This document shows positions 46,449-54,630 of a stretch of DNA of 64,000 nt, one piece after another. Within the stretch, counting starts at the first letter, position 1, and each line of letters opens with the position of its first letter. This stretch comes from an uncultured Granulosicoccus sp. (lineage in GTDB: Bacteria; Pseudomonadota; Gammaproteobacteria; Granulosicoccales; Granulosicoccaceae): the NCBI GenBank assembly GCA_947495035.1, contig CANLXI010000005.1, positions 62,001 to 126,000 of the forward strand, given 5' to 3'. Below the pieces are notes generated by a model. That model was not told the DNA's origin and did no database searches. It saw only the letters and a list, made by a program, of their open reading frames with translations. Made by a program: the position numbers and the translations under genes.

Positions 46449-47162
46449 TCAGGAATCCTTGAAGGTTCCGCGCACCAGCTCCCAGGCCCTGTCCAGGTGC
46501 TGTTTCAGTGCGGCTTCGGCAGCATCCGGGTCACGGTCGAGAATGCAGTTGAAGATGCGCTCATGAGCCAGGTAATTCTGCTGATTGCGCTCCGGCAGGC
46601 GTGGCATGCAGTCCCAGTGAGGGGCCAGCCATGCGGTGAAGCCGGCATGTACCGCGGGCAGTATCGGGTTGTCGGCCAGCTCGTACAGCACCGCGTGAAA
46701 GGCCGTGTCGGTCCGGTAGAAGCTGTCCGAGTCATTGATGGCGGCTTCATTGGCCTGGAGCGCTTGCCGCAGCTGACTGATGCCGTCCTTGTCGGCATTG
46801 GTGGCAGCATGTCTGACCAGGCCTGTCTCGATGAACACACGCATCCGGTAGAGGTTTTCCACGCCTCCCCGGTTGGCGAGCAGCTGCTGGACAATGGGCG
46901 TCGTGATATCCAGCGCCGTTTCCATTCCGGGTTTGCGGATGGTGGGACGGAACCGGGGCTTGCAGTCAAGCAATCCCCGGTTGGAGAGCGCCGTGATGGC
47001 TTCGCGGATGACTGTGCGACTGGCACCGAATTCATCCATGAGAACTCTTTCGGATGGCAGGATTGCACCCACAGCCAGGCGGCCATCGAGAATGCGTTGT
47101 TCTACCTCCTTGACGATATCGTCAGCTCGACGTTTACCTTCGTCGCTGCGTTGGGGCCTCAT
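46449..47162 (-). CDS. GntR-family regulator (FCD subfamily)
   Basis: A 237-aa regulator with winged helix (LAVGAILPSERVLMDEFGASRTVIREAITALSNRGLL) and FCD domain (ETGLVRHAATNAD, FHAVLYELADNPIL). ExuR/UxuR-like FCD proteins respond to sugar acids, which suits its position between two dehydratase genes. A 13-bp palindrome lies 27 bp upstream of its ATG, between it and the divergent dehydratase at 47293. Confidence 0.92.
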   Translation of the reverse strand: MRPQRSDEGKRRADDIVKEVEQRILDGRLAVGAILPSERVLMDEFGASRTVIREAITALSNRGLLDCKPRFRPTIRKPGMETALDITTPIVQQLLANRGGVENLYRMRVFIETGLVRHAATNADKDGISQLRQALQANEAAINDSDSFYRTDTAFHAVLYELADNPILPAVHAGFTAWLAPHWDCMPRLPERNQQNYLAHERIFNCILDRDPDAAEAALKQHLDRAWELVRGTFKDS

Positions 47163-47188
47163 GTCTCTGGAGCCTGTAGTGGAGCAAT

Positions 47189-47201
47189 CGCTATGATAGC
47201 G
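47189..47201. promoter_or_regulatory. GntR operator candidate CGCTATGATAGCG
   Basis: Six-base arms CGCTAT and ATAGCG around a central G, flanked by near-symmetric GCAAT and ATTGC. It sits between the divergent GntR and dehydratase genes. Confidence 0.55.
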
Positions 47202-47292
47202 TATTGCAGGAATTTCATTGAACCAACCGGGAGGTCGCAGGAGTCATGCCGGCGTCCGATCCCCATCACCTGGACTACCCTCAGGAAATCGC

Positions 47293-48459
47293 ATGAAAAT
47301 CACCCGAGTTGAAGTCTTTGTAGTCAAGGCACCACTGGATGTCCCGTTTGCGTTTTCGCAGGGATGGGTTCATCAGCGTGCGGCAACCCTGGTACGCCTT
47401 ACCAGTGAATCGGGCCTGCAAGGCTGGGGAGAGGCCTTTACCCAGGGACTGGAGCCGCCCGAGATTGCTGCTGCTGCCATCGGCAATGCCCTGGCGCCAT
47501 TGATACTGGGACAGGATGCGTTGAGCCCGGTGGTGCTGTGGCATGCGATGTACAACCGTACACGGGATTTTGGACGTAAAGGGTCCGTGATGTCGGCCAT
47601 CAGCGCCATCGACATTGCATTGTGGGATATTGCGGGCAAGCATTACAAGGCACCGGTTTCAGCCTTGCTGGGGGGAGCTTGTCGCACATCAGTACAGCCG
47701 TATGCCACCGGTTTCTACAGGTTGGCAGGGCAGGGGGAGACCGCCCGACTGACCGAGGAAGCCCTGCGCCATCGTGAATCGGGGTTTCGGGCCATGAAGA
47801 TCAAACTGGGATTCGGAGTCCGTGATGATCTGCAGGTCATGCACTCGATACGGGATGCTCTGGATGACCCGAGTATCGAACTCATGATTGACACCAATCA
47901 TGCCTACGGTCGCAGTGATGCCATTCGTCTGGGCCGAGGCCTGTCCGATTTTGCGCTTCGCTGGTATGAGGAGCCTGTGGCACCCGAGGACCTGCAAGGC
48001 TATGCGGCGGTCAGGGCGGCACTGGACATGCCGATTGCCGGGGGTGAAAACGAACATTCGCTCTACGGTTACAACGCGCTGTTCCGGGCAGATGCGGTGG
48101 ATGTCGCACAGCCCGATATCGGTTCCTGTGGCGGCTTCACGGCAGTGCGTGATGTCTTGACCATGGCGCAGGCCAACGGTGTCATGCTCAACCCGCATGT
48201 CTGGGGAACGGCCATAGCTCAGGCGGCATCTCTGCAGTTCATCGCCACCATTCCCGTGACGCATCACTCGCTGAATGCTGCTGAACCGATTCTGGAGTAC
48301 GACGTGTCCAGCCATCCGTTCCGTCAGGACCTGATTGCCGAACCCTGGCAGATGCGCGACGGTCGAGTCGACATACCGGGCAAGCCGGGTCTGGGAATAG
48401 AAGTCAATATGGATACCATCGAGAAATTTCAGACGCAGCAGGAAACGTATACGCTCTGA
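47293..48459 (+). CDS. Enolase-superfamily dehydratase/racemase, mandelate racemase subgroup
   Basis: A 388-aa enzyme with K169-x-K171 (MKIKLG), ligands D200 (IDTN), E226 (YEEP) and E252 (GGENE), and D275/H302 (AQPDIGSCGG; NPHVWGTA) forming the Asp-His dyad. The pattern is that of acid-sugar dehydratases or epimerases; the substrate is unknown. ATG 47293 has AGGAAA 5 bp upstream; the frame extends further without support. It is divergent from the GntR gene and likely its target. A 9-bp repeat array begins 3 bp after its stop codon. Confidence 0.88.
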   Translation: MKITRVEVFVVKAPLDVPFAFSQGWVHQRAATLVRLTSESGLQGWGEAFTQGLEPPEIAAAAIGNALAPLILGQDALSPVVLWHAMYNRTRDFGRKGSVMSAISAIDIALWDIAGKHYKAPVSALLGGACRTSVQPYATGFYRLAGQGETARLTEEALRHRESGFRAMKIKLGFGVRDDLQVMHSIRDALDDPSIELMIDTNHAYGRSDAIRLGRGLSDFALRWYEEPVAPEDLQGYAAVRAALDMPIAGGENEHSLYGYNALFRADAVDVAQPDIGSCGGFTAVRDVLTMAQANGVMLNPHVWGTAIAQAASLQFIATIPVTHHSLNAAEPILEYDVSSHPFRQDLIAEPWQMRDGRVDIPGKPGLGIEVNMDTIEKFQTQQETYTL

Positions 48460-48462
48460 CCC

Positions 48463-48543
48463 GAGCCGTTCGAGCCGTTCGAGCCGTTCGAGCCGTTCGA
48501 GCCGTCAGAGCCGTCAGAGCCGTCAGAGCCGTCAGAGCCGTCA
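48463..48543. repeat. Two-block 9-bp tandem array: GAGCCGTTC x4 then GAGCCGTCA x5
   Basis: Four exact GAGCCGTTC units (48463-48498) pass directly into five exact GAGCCGTCA units (48499-48543). The array starts 3 bp after the dehydratase stop codon and is outside any real gene. Confidence 0.97.
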
Positions 48544-48676
48544 GAGCAGGTCGAACGGTCGTTCGGAAGGGGCACAGTCAAGCCTTGACCAGGGGGGGGC
48601 GACCGAACTGTGGCACAGGCTGTGCAGCTGGGAAGGGTGAAGTCCGTTTCTGATACCTTCGCCGGGGGCTGCCTGC

Positions 48677-48982
48677 ATGCCGACACATGAGACCACCTAT
48701 ACTGCTTTTACAACCGAAACGGTGTTGTTGCTGGGCCAGATGATCAAGCTGGCGCGCATACAGCGTGGCATGAGCGAAGCGGATCTGGCGGTGCGGGCCG
48801 ATATTGCCCGAGGCGTGCTGCAGAAGATCGAGAAGGGCAACATGGATGTGCCAGTCGGTCTGTTCTTTCAGGCGTCCACCTTGGTAGGCCTGCAACTGTT
48901 CGAGACTGATGATCTGGAACGGCTGCAGGAGCACCGCAGCCGAATTGTCGAAAAGATCCGGATCGCCCGCGAAGAAGGTTAG
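48677..48982 (+). CDS. XRE-family helix-turn-helix protein
   Basis: A 101-aa protein with a Cro/C1-type HTH (about residues 20-70: MIKLARIQRGMSEADLAVRADIARGVLQKIEKG) and a short charged C-terminus. HTH proteins of this size are often toxin-antitoxin antitoxins (HipB-like), but no HipA or other toxin gene is adjacent. Function unknown. A sigma-54-like sequence (TGGCACAGGCTGTGCA, 48611-48626) lies upstream. Confidence 0.85.
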   Translation: MPTHETTYTAFTTETVLLLGQMIKLARIQRGMSEADLAVRADIARGVLQKIEKGNMDVPVGLFFQASTLVGLQLFETDDLERLQEHRSRIVEKIRIAREEG

Positions 48983-49021
48983 TTCAGACTTGGCTTGTTC
49001 CAGCGTCTCGGCCAAGCTGCT

Positions 49022-49774
49022 CTAATCCGCAGCATCCGCAGCATCCGCAGCATCCGCAGCATCCGCAGCATCCGCAGCATCCGCAGCATCCGTAGCCTCC
49101 GCAGCAACTGCCATCTGCTCCGCAAAGCCGGGGTGGCGTGGTCCTTTCAGCAGCCCGTTGCGCGAGTTGGTGAACAGCTGGACATTGGCGATGGCAGCGG
49201 CATCATGCGTGCGGTCACTCAAGGTGCCGCCGACCTGCGTTATTGCCGCATTGATGAGGCTGCCCAGCAGGCTTCCCTGCGCACTGCTGTTGTTGTTATC
49301 CGCGTAATTCAGTGCGCCTGTCCAGATTTCCTGACCCGTATCGATATCGACCAGTGACGCACGTGCATTGACGCGGGTGGTCGAGCTGAGCAATTCGAAC
49401 TTCTGACCGAATTCCGTCAAGGTGACGTACAGCACGGCGTCCGCTCCGAATACTTCACCGAGCTTGTCCAGTGGCGCGGCATGCATGTCTTCCGGGTTCG
49501 GCAAACCGTTTTCCTTCATGAACGCATCCACAATGGCCACTGGAAACACGTAGTAGCCTTGTTCTGCAATCGGCATCGTTGCGGTAGTCAGCCAGGAATA
49601 GGGAGCATTGACATCCAGCGACTCATTCGCTGGTGGCAGTAACAGTATCGAGTAGGGCATGTTCTGCCGATACAGTGTGTACGGATCTTCCGTAGGCAGG
49701 GTCGTACAGGCGCCCAGCAATGTACTGGCCGTTATCACGGTCATGGCTGCGCTGCGTTTGAATCCGTGCATCAT
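49022..49774 (-). CDS. DUF799 (GNA1162-like) lipoprotein with (Asp-Ala-Ala) tail
   Basis: A 250-aa lipoprotein: signal peptide with lipobox LLGAC (C23), then a DUF799 domain (YSILLLPPANESLDVNAPYSWLTT, GADAVLYVTLTEFGQKF) like neisserial GNA1162. The last 25 residues are a (Asp-Ala-Ala)n tail encoded by a 9-bp array that runs to the stop codon. It is the last gene of a three-gene lipoprotein operon, its start overlapping the previous stop by 4 bp. The complex probably sits at the inner leaflet of the outer membrane; its function is unknown. Confidence 0.9.
   Translation of the reverse strand: MMHGFKRSAAMTVITASTLLGACTTLPTEDPYTLYRQNMPYSILLLPPANESLDVNAPYSWLTTATMPIAEQGYYVFPVAIVDAFMKENGLPNPEDMHAAPLDKLGEVFGADAVLYVTLTEFGQKFELLSSTTRVNARASLVDIDTGQEIWTGALNYADNNNSSAQGSLLGSLINAAITQVGGTLSDRTHDAAAIANVQLFTNSRNGLLKGPRHPGFAEQMAVAAEATDAADAADAADAADAADAADAAD
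49027..49089 (-). repeat. 9-bp array (plus strand CCGCAGCAT x7), coding
   Basis: Seven exact units, with two degenerate units (CCGTAGCCT, CCGCAGCAA) following to 49107. Read on the minus strand it encodes the Asp-Ala-Ala tail of the DUF799 lipoprotein. Confidence 0.96.
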
Positions 49775-50160
49775 TGCCCGTGCTCCATGCTTGCCATCAG
49801 GCGCTCGACAAATGCGGCAGACTCGGGGAAACGCTCGCGCTCGCTTTCCAGCAGGGCTCTGGCTTCGCCGGTCTTGCCCTGTTCGACATACAGGTAAGCC
49901 AGATGAATACGCACGCCCGGGGGAATCTGCATGCCTTCGGCTTCGGTTCTTCTCAGGTCTTCTTCAAGGGCCAGTGCATCGTTCACCGGGTCTGAGCTGC
50001 CGGGGTTCTTGTAACCGTTGTAGATCAGTTCTTCGTAGTTTCCCCAACGGTACAGAGGTGGCTCGGGTGTGACACAGCCGCTGAGAAACATTACCAACAG
50101 CAGGCTGGTTCCGGCCAGTTGCAGGCGAGTCCTGACCGGGGACGTCTTGCGCATGCTCAT
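49771..50160 (-). CDS. DUF4810 lipoprotein
   Basis: A 129-aa lipoprotein with lipobox LSGC (C29), then PPLYRWGNYEELIYNGY, the DUF4810 signature, and a helical TPR-like C-terminus (IHLAYLYVEQGKTGEARALLESERERFPES). It overlaps both neighbours by 4 bp. DUF4810 proteins almost always co-occur with CsgG- and DUF799-type lipoproteins, as here; the function is unknown. Confidence 0.9.
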   Translation of the reverse strand: MSMRKTSPVRTRLQLAGTSLLLVMFLSGCVTPEPPLYRWGNYEELIYNGYKNPGSSDPVNDALALEEDLRRTEAEGMQIPPGVRIHLAYLYVEQGKTGEARALLESERERFPESAAFVERLMASMEHGQ

Positions 50161-50834
50161 GGCTCAACCGGAGACCAGGCGCCTTGTTCAAGACCTTCCA
50201 CGAGATTGTTGACCGCTTCGGTGATTGCCAGGTTCAGAACCTTGCCGTTGAGCGTTGCGTCGTACCCCGCCGTGCTGCCGAATCCGACCACTTCCCGGTT
50301 GGACAGGGCGTATTCACCGGCTCCCTGTGCAGAATAGACGACTCGGGATGTGCGTACGTCCACCAGGTTCAATGCAACCTTGGCATAGGCAATCTGCTTC
50401 TTGCCCGAGCCCAGTATGCCGAACAGTTGCTGATCGCCCGTGGTCTTGCGACCGAACTCTGTCACATCGCCGCCGACAGCGACTTGCGCGCCTTCCAGAG
50501 CCTGAGTGGTGCCTGACAGATGCGCCTCTTCGGCAATCTGCTGCAGATTGTCCCGATCGACGACATCAAAGCGATTGGTCTGCTGCAGATGTGTCTTCAG
50601 GATTGTTCTGGCCTGGCTTCCCAGACGATCGGTACCATCGGAGAACAGGCCCCGCTGATAACTGGAGCGATTCTGGAAATTACCGATTACCAGGGCGTAA
50701 CGGGGTCCCTGGTAACTGGTGTTGTAAGTGCTGACTGTCTGGGCTTCTATGACCCGGTTCGATTCGGTTGCCGCACAGGAGGCCAGAGTGACCATGGCCG
50801 CAACAGCGAACAGGAATTTCAGGAAATTCTTCAC
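50157..50834 (-). CDS. CsgG/HfaB-family lipoprotein
   Basis: A 225-aa lipoprotein with lipobox LASC (C20) and a CsgG-like domain (ALVIGNFQNRSSYQRGLFSDGTDRLGSQARTILKTHLQQTNRFDVVDRDNLQQI...). CsgG forms the curli export pore in E. coli, but this shorter form, paired with DUF4810 and DUF799, belongs to a separate conserved operon with no curli genes. It is the first gene of the operon. Confidence 0.9.
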   Translation of the reverse strand: MKNFLKFLFAVAAMVTLASCAATESNRVIEAQTVSTYNTSYQGPRYALVIGNFQNRSSYQRGLFSDGTDRLGSQARTILKTHLQQTNRFDVVDRDNLQQIAEEAHLSGTTQALEGAQVAVGGDVTEFGRKTTGDQQLFGILGSGKKQIAYAKVALNLVDVRTSRVVYSAQGAGEYALSNREVVGFGSTAGYDATLNGKVLNLAITEAVNNLVEGLEQGAWSPVEP

Positions 50835-50964
50835 GTTTCATTGTCTCCATGCTGGATGAATGGTCGAGTATGGCAGCAAGTCTGCCAAGCGCTCATGTTC
50901 ATCTCTTGTGTTACGCACAGCCAACAAGCCGTGCAGTCATGTTGTGGTGTGACCGCTCGGAAAG

Positions 50965-52185
50965 TCACTCCGGATTACGGTCTTCGAAAAAGGCCGCTAT
51001 CTCGTCACTGCGCGCCAGGCCATCACGCCTTCCAAGAGCAATCAGTGTCTGAGTATATTGCTTGTCGAACAGCAGGTAGGAGCTCAGTCCGACACCCCGT
51101 GGTCCGGTGGCACCCAGAACCCGCAAGGCACTGCGCGTGGTACGTGGCAGGTTGCGGACAAAGGGTTCTGCCAGACTGTCGAGTCGCTTGCTGGGAGTGA
51201 TGGTCAACAGGTCGAGCGGTTTCAGTCCGCTTTGTTGCTGCTGTTCGGGCGTCATGATGTCCAGTGTCCGGTTGATGCGTTCCAGCCGTTCCACATCAGC
51301 GGCCATGCCATCGAGAAAGATGCTTGCCATGACATGACCACCGATCTGGCCAAGAGCGGGATAGTCCGTCTGGTCGTCAGCATCCGGAGAGGGGGGCGTA
51401 TCGGCATCTTCTCCGCTGTTTTCCTCGATCTGACCGGCGCCGATGACCACGATACGCGTGGCTCCCAGATGAATGGCCGGACTGATCGGCGCGTTCTGCC
51501 GCATGGCACCATCGCCGAAAAAACCGCTTTTCCCGTCGATCTGCAGTCGGGCTGCCGGAAAAACGAACGGGATGGCGCTGGAGGCCATCAGGTGATCCAC
51601 GCCGATGGTCGTGCGTGATGCCAGGCGCCGCGACCGGGTCCACGGTGTGATGGGATGGTGTGACTGGTAGAAGACGATGTGTCGGCCGGATGAATAGCTG
51701 GACGTGCTGATGGCCAGTGCCTCCAGATGGCCGCGGGCAATGGCGTGATCGATACTGTTGAAGTCGATGTTCTGCTCCAGCAGTTGCCTGAGTGGGCGAT
51801 TGTCGAACAGGGAGCGTGGCGGTTCCTTGATGAGCCAACCCATGGACAGCGCACTCAACCAGCGGCTGGCATTGGCCAGGGCTCCACCGACGTCGGTGCG
51901 GTAGACCTGATTCGGTTGGAAGTCACTCCAGACCTGCAGAAGTCTGGTCATTGCGGTATCGAAGGATGCGGCATGACTGGCCAGGGAGGTGGCCGTGATG
52001 GCACCGGCAGATGTGCCACACAGAACCTTGAATGGCAGAGGGCAGCTGCTCCCTCTTGTCTGGCAGATGACCTGCCGAATGGCGTCCAGTACTCCTACCT
52101 GATAGGCAGCCCGCGCTCCGCCGCCGCCGAGAATCAGTGCGGTACTGGGGGGCTCCGGGGGCATGTCGGCGGTCTCGCTGTCCAT
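50965..52185 (-). CDS. Patatin-like phospholipase
   Basis: A 406-aa lipid hydrolase with oxyanion motif GGGGARAAYQVG (20-31), nucleophile S59 (GTSAG) and catalytic Asp in GDGAMRQNAPISPAI. A DUF3336-like or membrane region is absent. It would cleave acyl groups from membrane or storage lipids. No signal peptide. A single-gene unit between the lipoprotein operon and isocitrate lyase. Confidence 0.92.
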   Translation of the reverse strand: MDSETADMPPEPPSTALILGGGGARAAYQVGVLDAIRQVICQTRGSSCPLPFKVLCGTSAGAITATSLASHAASFDTAMTRLLQVWSDFQPNQVYRTDVGGALANASRWLSALSMGWLIKEPPRSLFDNRPLRQLLEQNIDFNSIDHAIARGHLEALAISTSSYSSGRHIVFYQSHHPITPWTRSRRLASRTTIGVDHLMASSAIPFVFPAARLQIDGKSGFFGDGAMRQNAPISPAIHLGATRIVVIGAGQIEENSGEDADTPPSPDADDQTDYPALGQIGGHVMASIFLDGMAADVERLERINRTLDIMTPEQQQQSGLKPLDLLTITPSKRLDSLAEPFVRNLPRTTRSALRVLGATGPRGVGLSSYLLFDKQYTQTLIALGRRDGLARSDEIAAFFEDRNPE

Positions 52186-52308
52186 TGTGAGCAGAGCTTC
52201 AATCAGGGTCTGCTGAAAAATATCGGCTGACTGACCCTGCGTGTCAAGGTCTGACAGGTTGCCTTCCCCGGAACTGCTTCGGAATTCGTGATTGTGGACC
52301 TGCCAACG

Positions 52309-52335
52309 AAAAAGGCCCTCTGTCGCCAGAGGGCC
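52309..52335 (-). terminator. Rho-independent terminator of isocitrate lyase gene
   Basis: On the minus strand a perfect 9-bp stem (GGCCCTCTG / CAGAGGGCC, plus strand 52314-52335) with a 4-nt loop is followed by TTTTT. It lies about 35 bp after the isocitrate lyase stop. Confidence 0.88.
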
Positions 52336-52368
52336 TCCTTTATCGAAACGCGGTTCTGCTGGAAACGA

Positions 52369-53967
52369 TCAGCCGAACTGATTCATCGTGTTGTCCTTGC
52401 CAGAGGCCTTGAGCGCCTGGGCACCTGAGAAGTACTCCTTGTGATCGTCACCGATGTTGGAGCCGGACATGTCCTGATGCTTGACACAGGCCAGTCCGTC
52501 ACGAATCTCACGACGCTGAACATCCCGTACATAGGCCAGCATGCCTTGCTCGCCGAAGTACTCCTTCGCCAGGGCATCAGTGGATTGCGCCGCCGTGTGA
52601 TAAGTCGGCAGGGTGATCAGGTGATGGAAGATGCCGGCATGAGCAGAAGCATCGGACTGGAAGGCCTGGATGCGCGCATCGGCTTCCTGTGCCAGTTCGG
52701 AATCGTCATAGTCCACACTCATCAGGTTGTCACGATCGTACTCGTCCAGCGACCGTCCTTCTTCCTGCCAGGCGTCGAACACCTGCTGGCGGAAGTTCAG
52801 AGTCCAGTTGAATGACGGGCTGTTGTTGTAAACCAGCTTGGCATTGGGGATCTCTTCACGGATACGGTTCACCATGCCGGCAATCTGACCGACATGAGGC
52901 TTTTCGGTTTCGATCCACAGCAGGTCGGCTCCATTGCGCAGTGCCGTGATGCAATCCAGAACGCAGCGATCCTCACCGGTGCCAGGCTTGAATTGAACCA
53001 GTCCGTTGGGCAGGCGTGCCGCCTTGATCAGTTTGCCGCTCTGGCGAATGACGAGGTCGCCTGAATTCACCTGATCCATGGATTCGATTTCTTCGCCGGC
53101 AATGAAGGCGTTGTACTGGTCGCCCAGATCGCCTGCTTCCCGCGATACCGGAATCTTCTGCGTGAGGCCGGCACCCAGGGAATCGGTGCGGGCAACGATC
53201 AGGCCGTCATCAACACCCAGTTCGAGGAAGGCGTAGCGGATGGCATTGATCTTGGCCAGAAAATCTTCGTGAGGAACCGTGACCTTGCCGTCCTGATGGC
53301 CACATTGCTTGACATCGGAAACCTGATTTTCGATCTGCAGGCAACAGGCACCCGCTTCGATCATCTTCTTGGCAAGCAGGTAGGTGGCTTCTTCATTGCC
53401 GAAGCCGGCATCGATGTCGGCAATGATGGGCACGACATGCGTCTGGTAGTTGTCGATCTGGTCCATGATGGACTTTTCAAGCACCTGGTTGCCGGCTTCG
53501 CGCGCCTGGTCCAGTTCGGTGAACAGATGACGCAGTTCGCGGGCATCGGCCTGCTTGAGGAAGGTGTACAGCTCCTCGATGAGCTCCGGTACCGATGTCT
53601 TCTCGTGAATGGACTGATCGGGCAGAGGGCCGAATTCGGAACGCAGTGCGGCGATCATCCAGCCGGAGAGATACAGATAACGACCCTTGGTGGTGCCGAA
53701 GTGCTTCTTGATGGAAATCAGTTTCTGCTGTCCGATGAAACCGTGCCAGCAACCCAGTGACTGTGTGTACTTGCTGGGATCCTTGTCGTAGTCGGCCGTG
53801 TCCTGACGCATGATCGCGGCGGTGTAGCGAGCGATGTCCAGTCCTGTACGAAAGCGGTTCTGCAGTTGCATGCGGGCAACTGATTCGGGATTGATGGCAG
53901 ACCAGCTGTTGCCATTGCGTGCAATGGTGTCGGCGGCGGCGGATGAAAGTGTGCGGTACTGATTCAT
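52369..53967 (-). CDS. aceA: Isocitrate lyase
   Basis: A 532-aa enzyme of the long bacterial ICL class, splitting isocitrate into glyoxylate and succinate in the glyoxylate shunt. The catalytic loop reads KQCGHQDGKVTVPH instead of the KKCGHLGGK of short enzymes, as in Pseudomonas AceA; metal site residues lie in IADIDAGFGNEEATY. It allows growth on acetate, fatty acids and glycolaldehyde-derived C2 units. AGGACC precedes the ATG. Malate synthase is not in the window. A small unknown gene lies 72 bp upstream on the same strand. Confidence 0.95.
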   Translation of the reverse strand: MNQYRTLSSAAADTIARNGNSWSAINPESVARMQLQNRFRTGLDIARYTAAIMRQDTADYDKDPSKYTQSLGCWHGFIGQQKLISIKKHFGTTKGRYLYLSGWMIAALRSEFGPLPDQSIHEKTSVPELIEELYTFLKQADARELRHLFTELDQAREAGNQVLEKSIMDQIDNYQTHVVPIIADIDAGFGNEEATYLLAKKMIEAGACCLQIENQVSDVKQCGHQDGKVTVPHEDFLAKINAIRYAFLELGVDDGLIVARTDSLGAGLTQKIPVSREAGDLGDQYNAFIAGEEIESMDQVNSGDLVIRQSGKLIKAARLPNGLVQFKPGTGEDRCVLDCITALRNGADLLWIETEKPHVGQIAGMVNRIREEIPNAKLVYNNSPSFNWTLNFRQQVFDAWQEEGRSLDEYDRDNLMSVDYDDSELAQEADARIQAFQSDASAHAGIFHHLITLPTYHTAAQSTDALAKEYFGEQGMLAYVRDVQRREIRDGLACVKHQDMSGSNIGDDHKEYFSGAQALKASGKDNTMNQFG

Positions 53968-54039
53968 GGGTAGGTCCTGGTCAGGTATAGACTTCTTGTT
54001 GGTGATTGAGATCTGATTGTGGGTTGGAGTTGTATTGTT

Positions 54040-54381
54040 TCAGGCTGTTGCGATATCGGTCAGCAACTGCATGCGATGTTCAGGAACGTCCTGATCTGAA
54101 CCGGCCTGCCTGCGACCGGGTTCGATTTCAACCTGCAAGCCCTTGTGTTCCAGACGAATGCAACTGGGAGCATCTTCCAGGCCACTGGCTTCCACGAATT
54201 GCGAAGGGTGGGCAAGGCCAGTGCTGGTGCCGTCTGCCTGAATCGCGACCAGATGGTCGAAATAGGTCAGATAGGCAGTCACGTTGCCATGTGAGCCTTC
54301 GGTCAGCGGAAAGCTGTGGTCCAGCAGGTTGATGGCTTGATCCCAACTGGCGGTAGTACGAAAGTGCTGATTCATGCCCAT
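54040..54381 (-). CDS. Small protein upstream of aceA, unknown
   Basis: A 113-aa protein that I do not recognise (starts MGMNQHFRTTASWDQAINLLD; contains GLEDAPSCIRLEHKGLQVEI and a polar tail). No signal peptide or membrane segment. Start 54381, with GGGAG about 9 bp upstream, or 54375. It lies 72 bp before aceA on the same strand with no terminator between, so they may be co-transcribed. A pair of overlapping palindromes sits about 80-110 bp before its start. Confidence 0.6.
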   Translation of the reverse strand: MGMNQHFRTTASWDQAINLLDHSFPLTEGSHGNVTAYLTYFDHLVAIQADGTSTGLAHPSQFVEASGLEDAPSCIRLEHKGLQVEIEPGRRQAGSDQDVPEHRMQLLTDIATA

Positions 54382-54459
54382 GGAATATGCTCCCGGAAAC
54401 GCTTGCAGTGGTTTGTGCCTGTCTCAAGGCTTAACGGCAGTGTAGGGAAAAATGGACTA

Positions 54460-54493
54460 GAATTTTACAAAAGAAAATTCACACTGTGAATTT
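54460..54493. promoter_or_regulatory. Overlapping palindromes upstream of the aceA-side operon
   Basis: GAATTTT/AAAATTC arms (54460-54480, 7-bp spacer) share their right arm with a 19-bp palindrome AAATTCACACTGTGAATTT (54475-54493, single central C). They sit 79-112 bp before the start at 54381. Confidence 0.5.
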
Positions 54494-54630
54494 CACAAAA
54501 ACGGGATAAGACTTGTTCCTTCAAGGCATTGATTACACTGGGAAAGTTGTTTGTGTAGTTTTCTTGCACTGCAGTGAGCCTGTGTTATTTCACCTGAATC
54601 GTTTGACCGAACATCGATCGACGATCATGG

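Noticed and set aside
48677..48982. HipB-like toxin-antitoxin antitoxin
   Set aside because: No toxin-like gene lies on either side; only an HTH protein call is supported.
50157..50834. Curli export gene csgG
   Set aside because: No csgA, csgB, csgE or csgF nearby; the partners are DUF4810 and DUF799, a different conserved operon.
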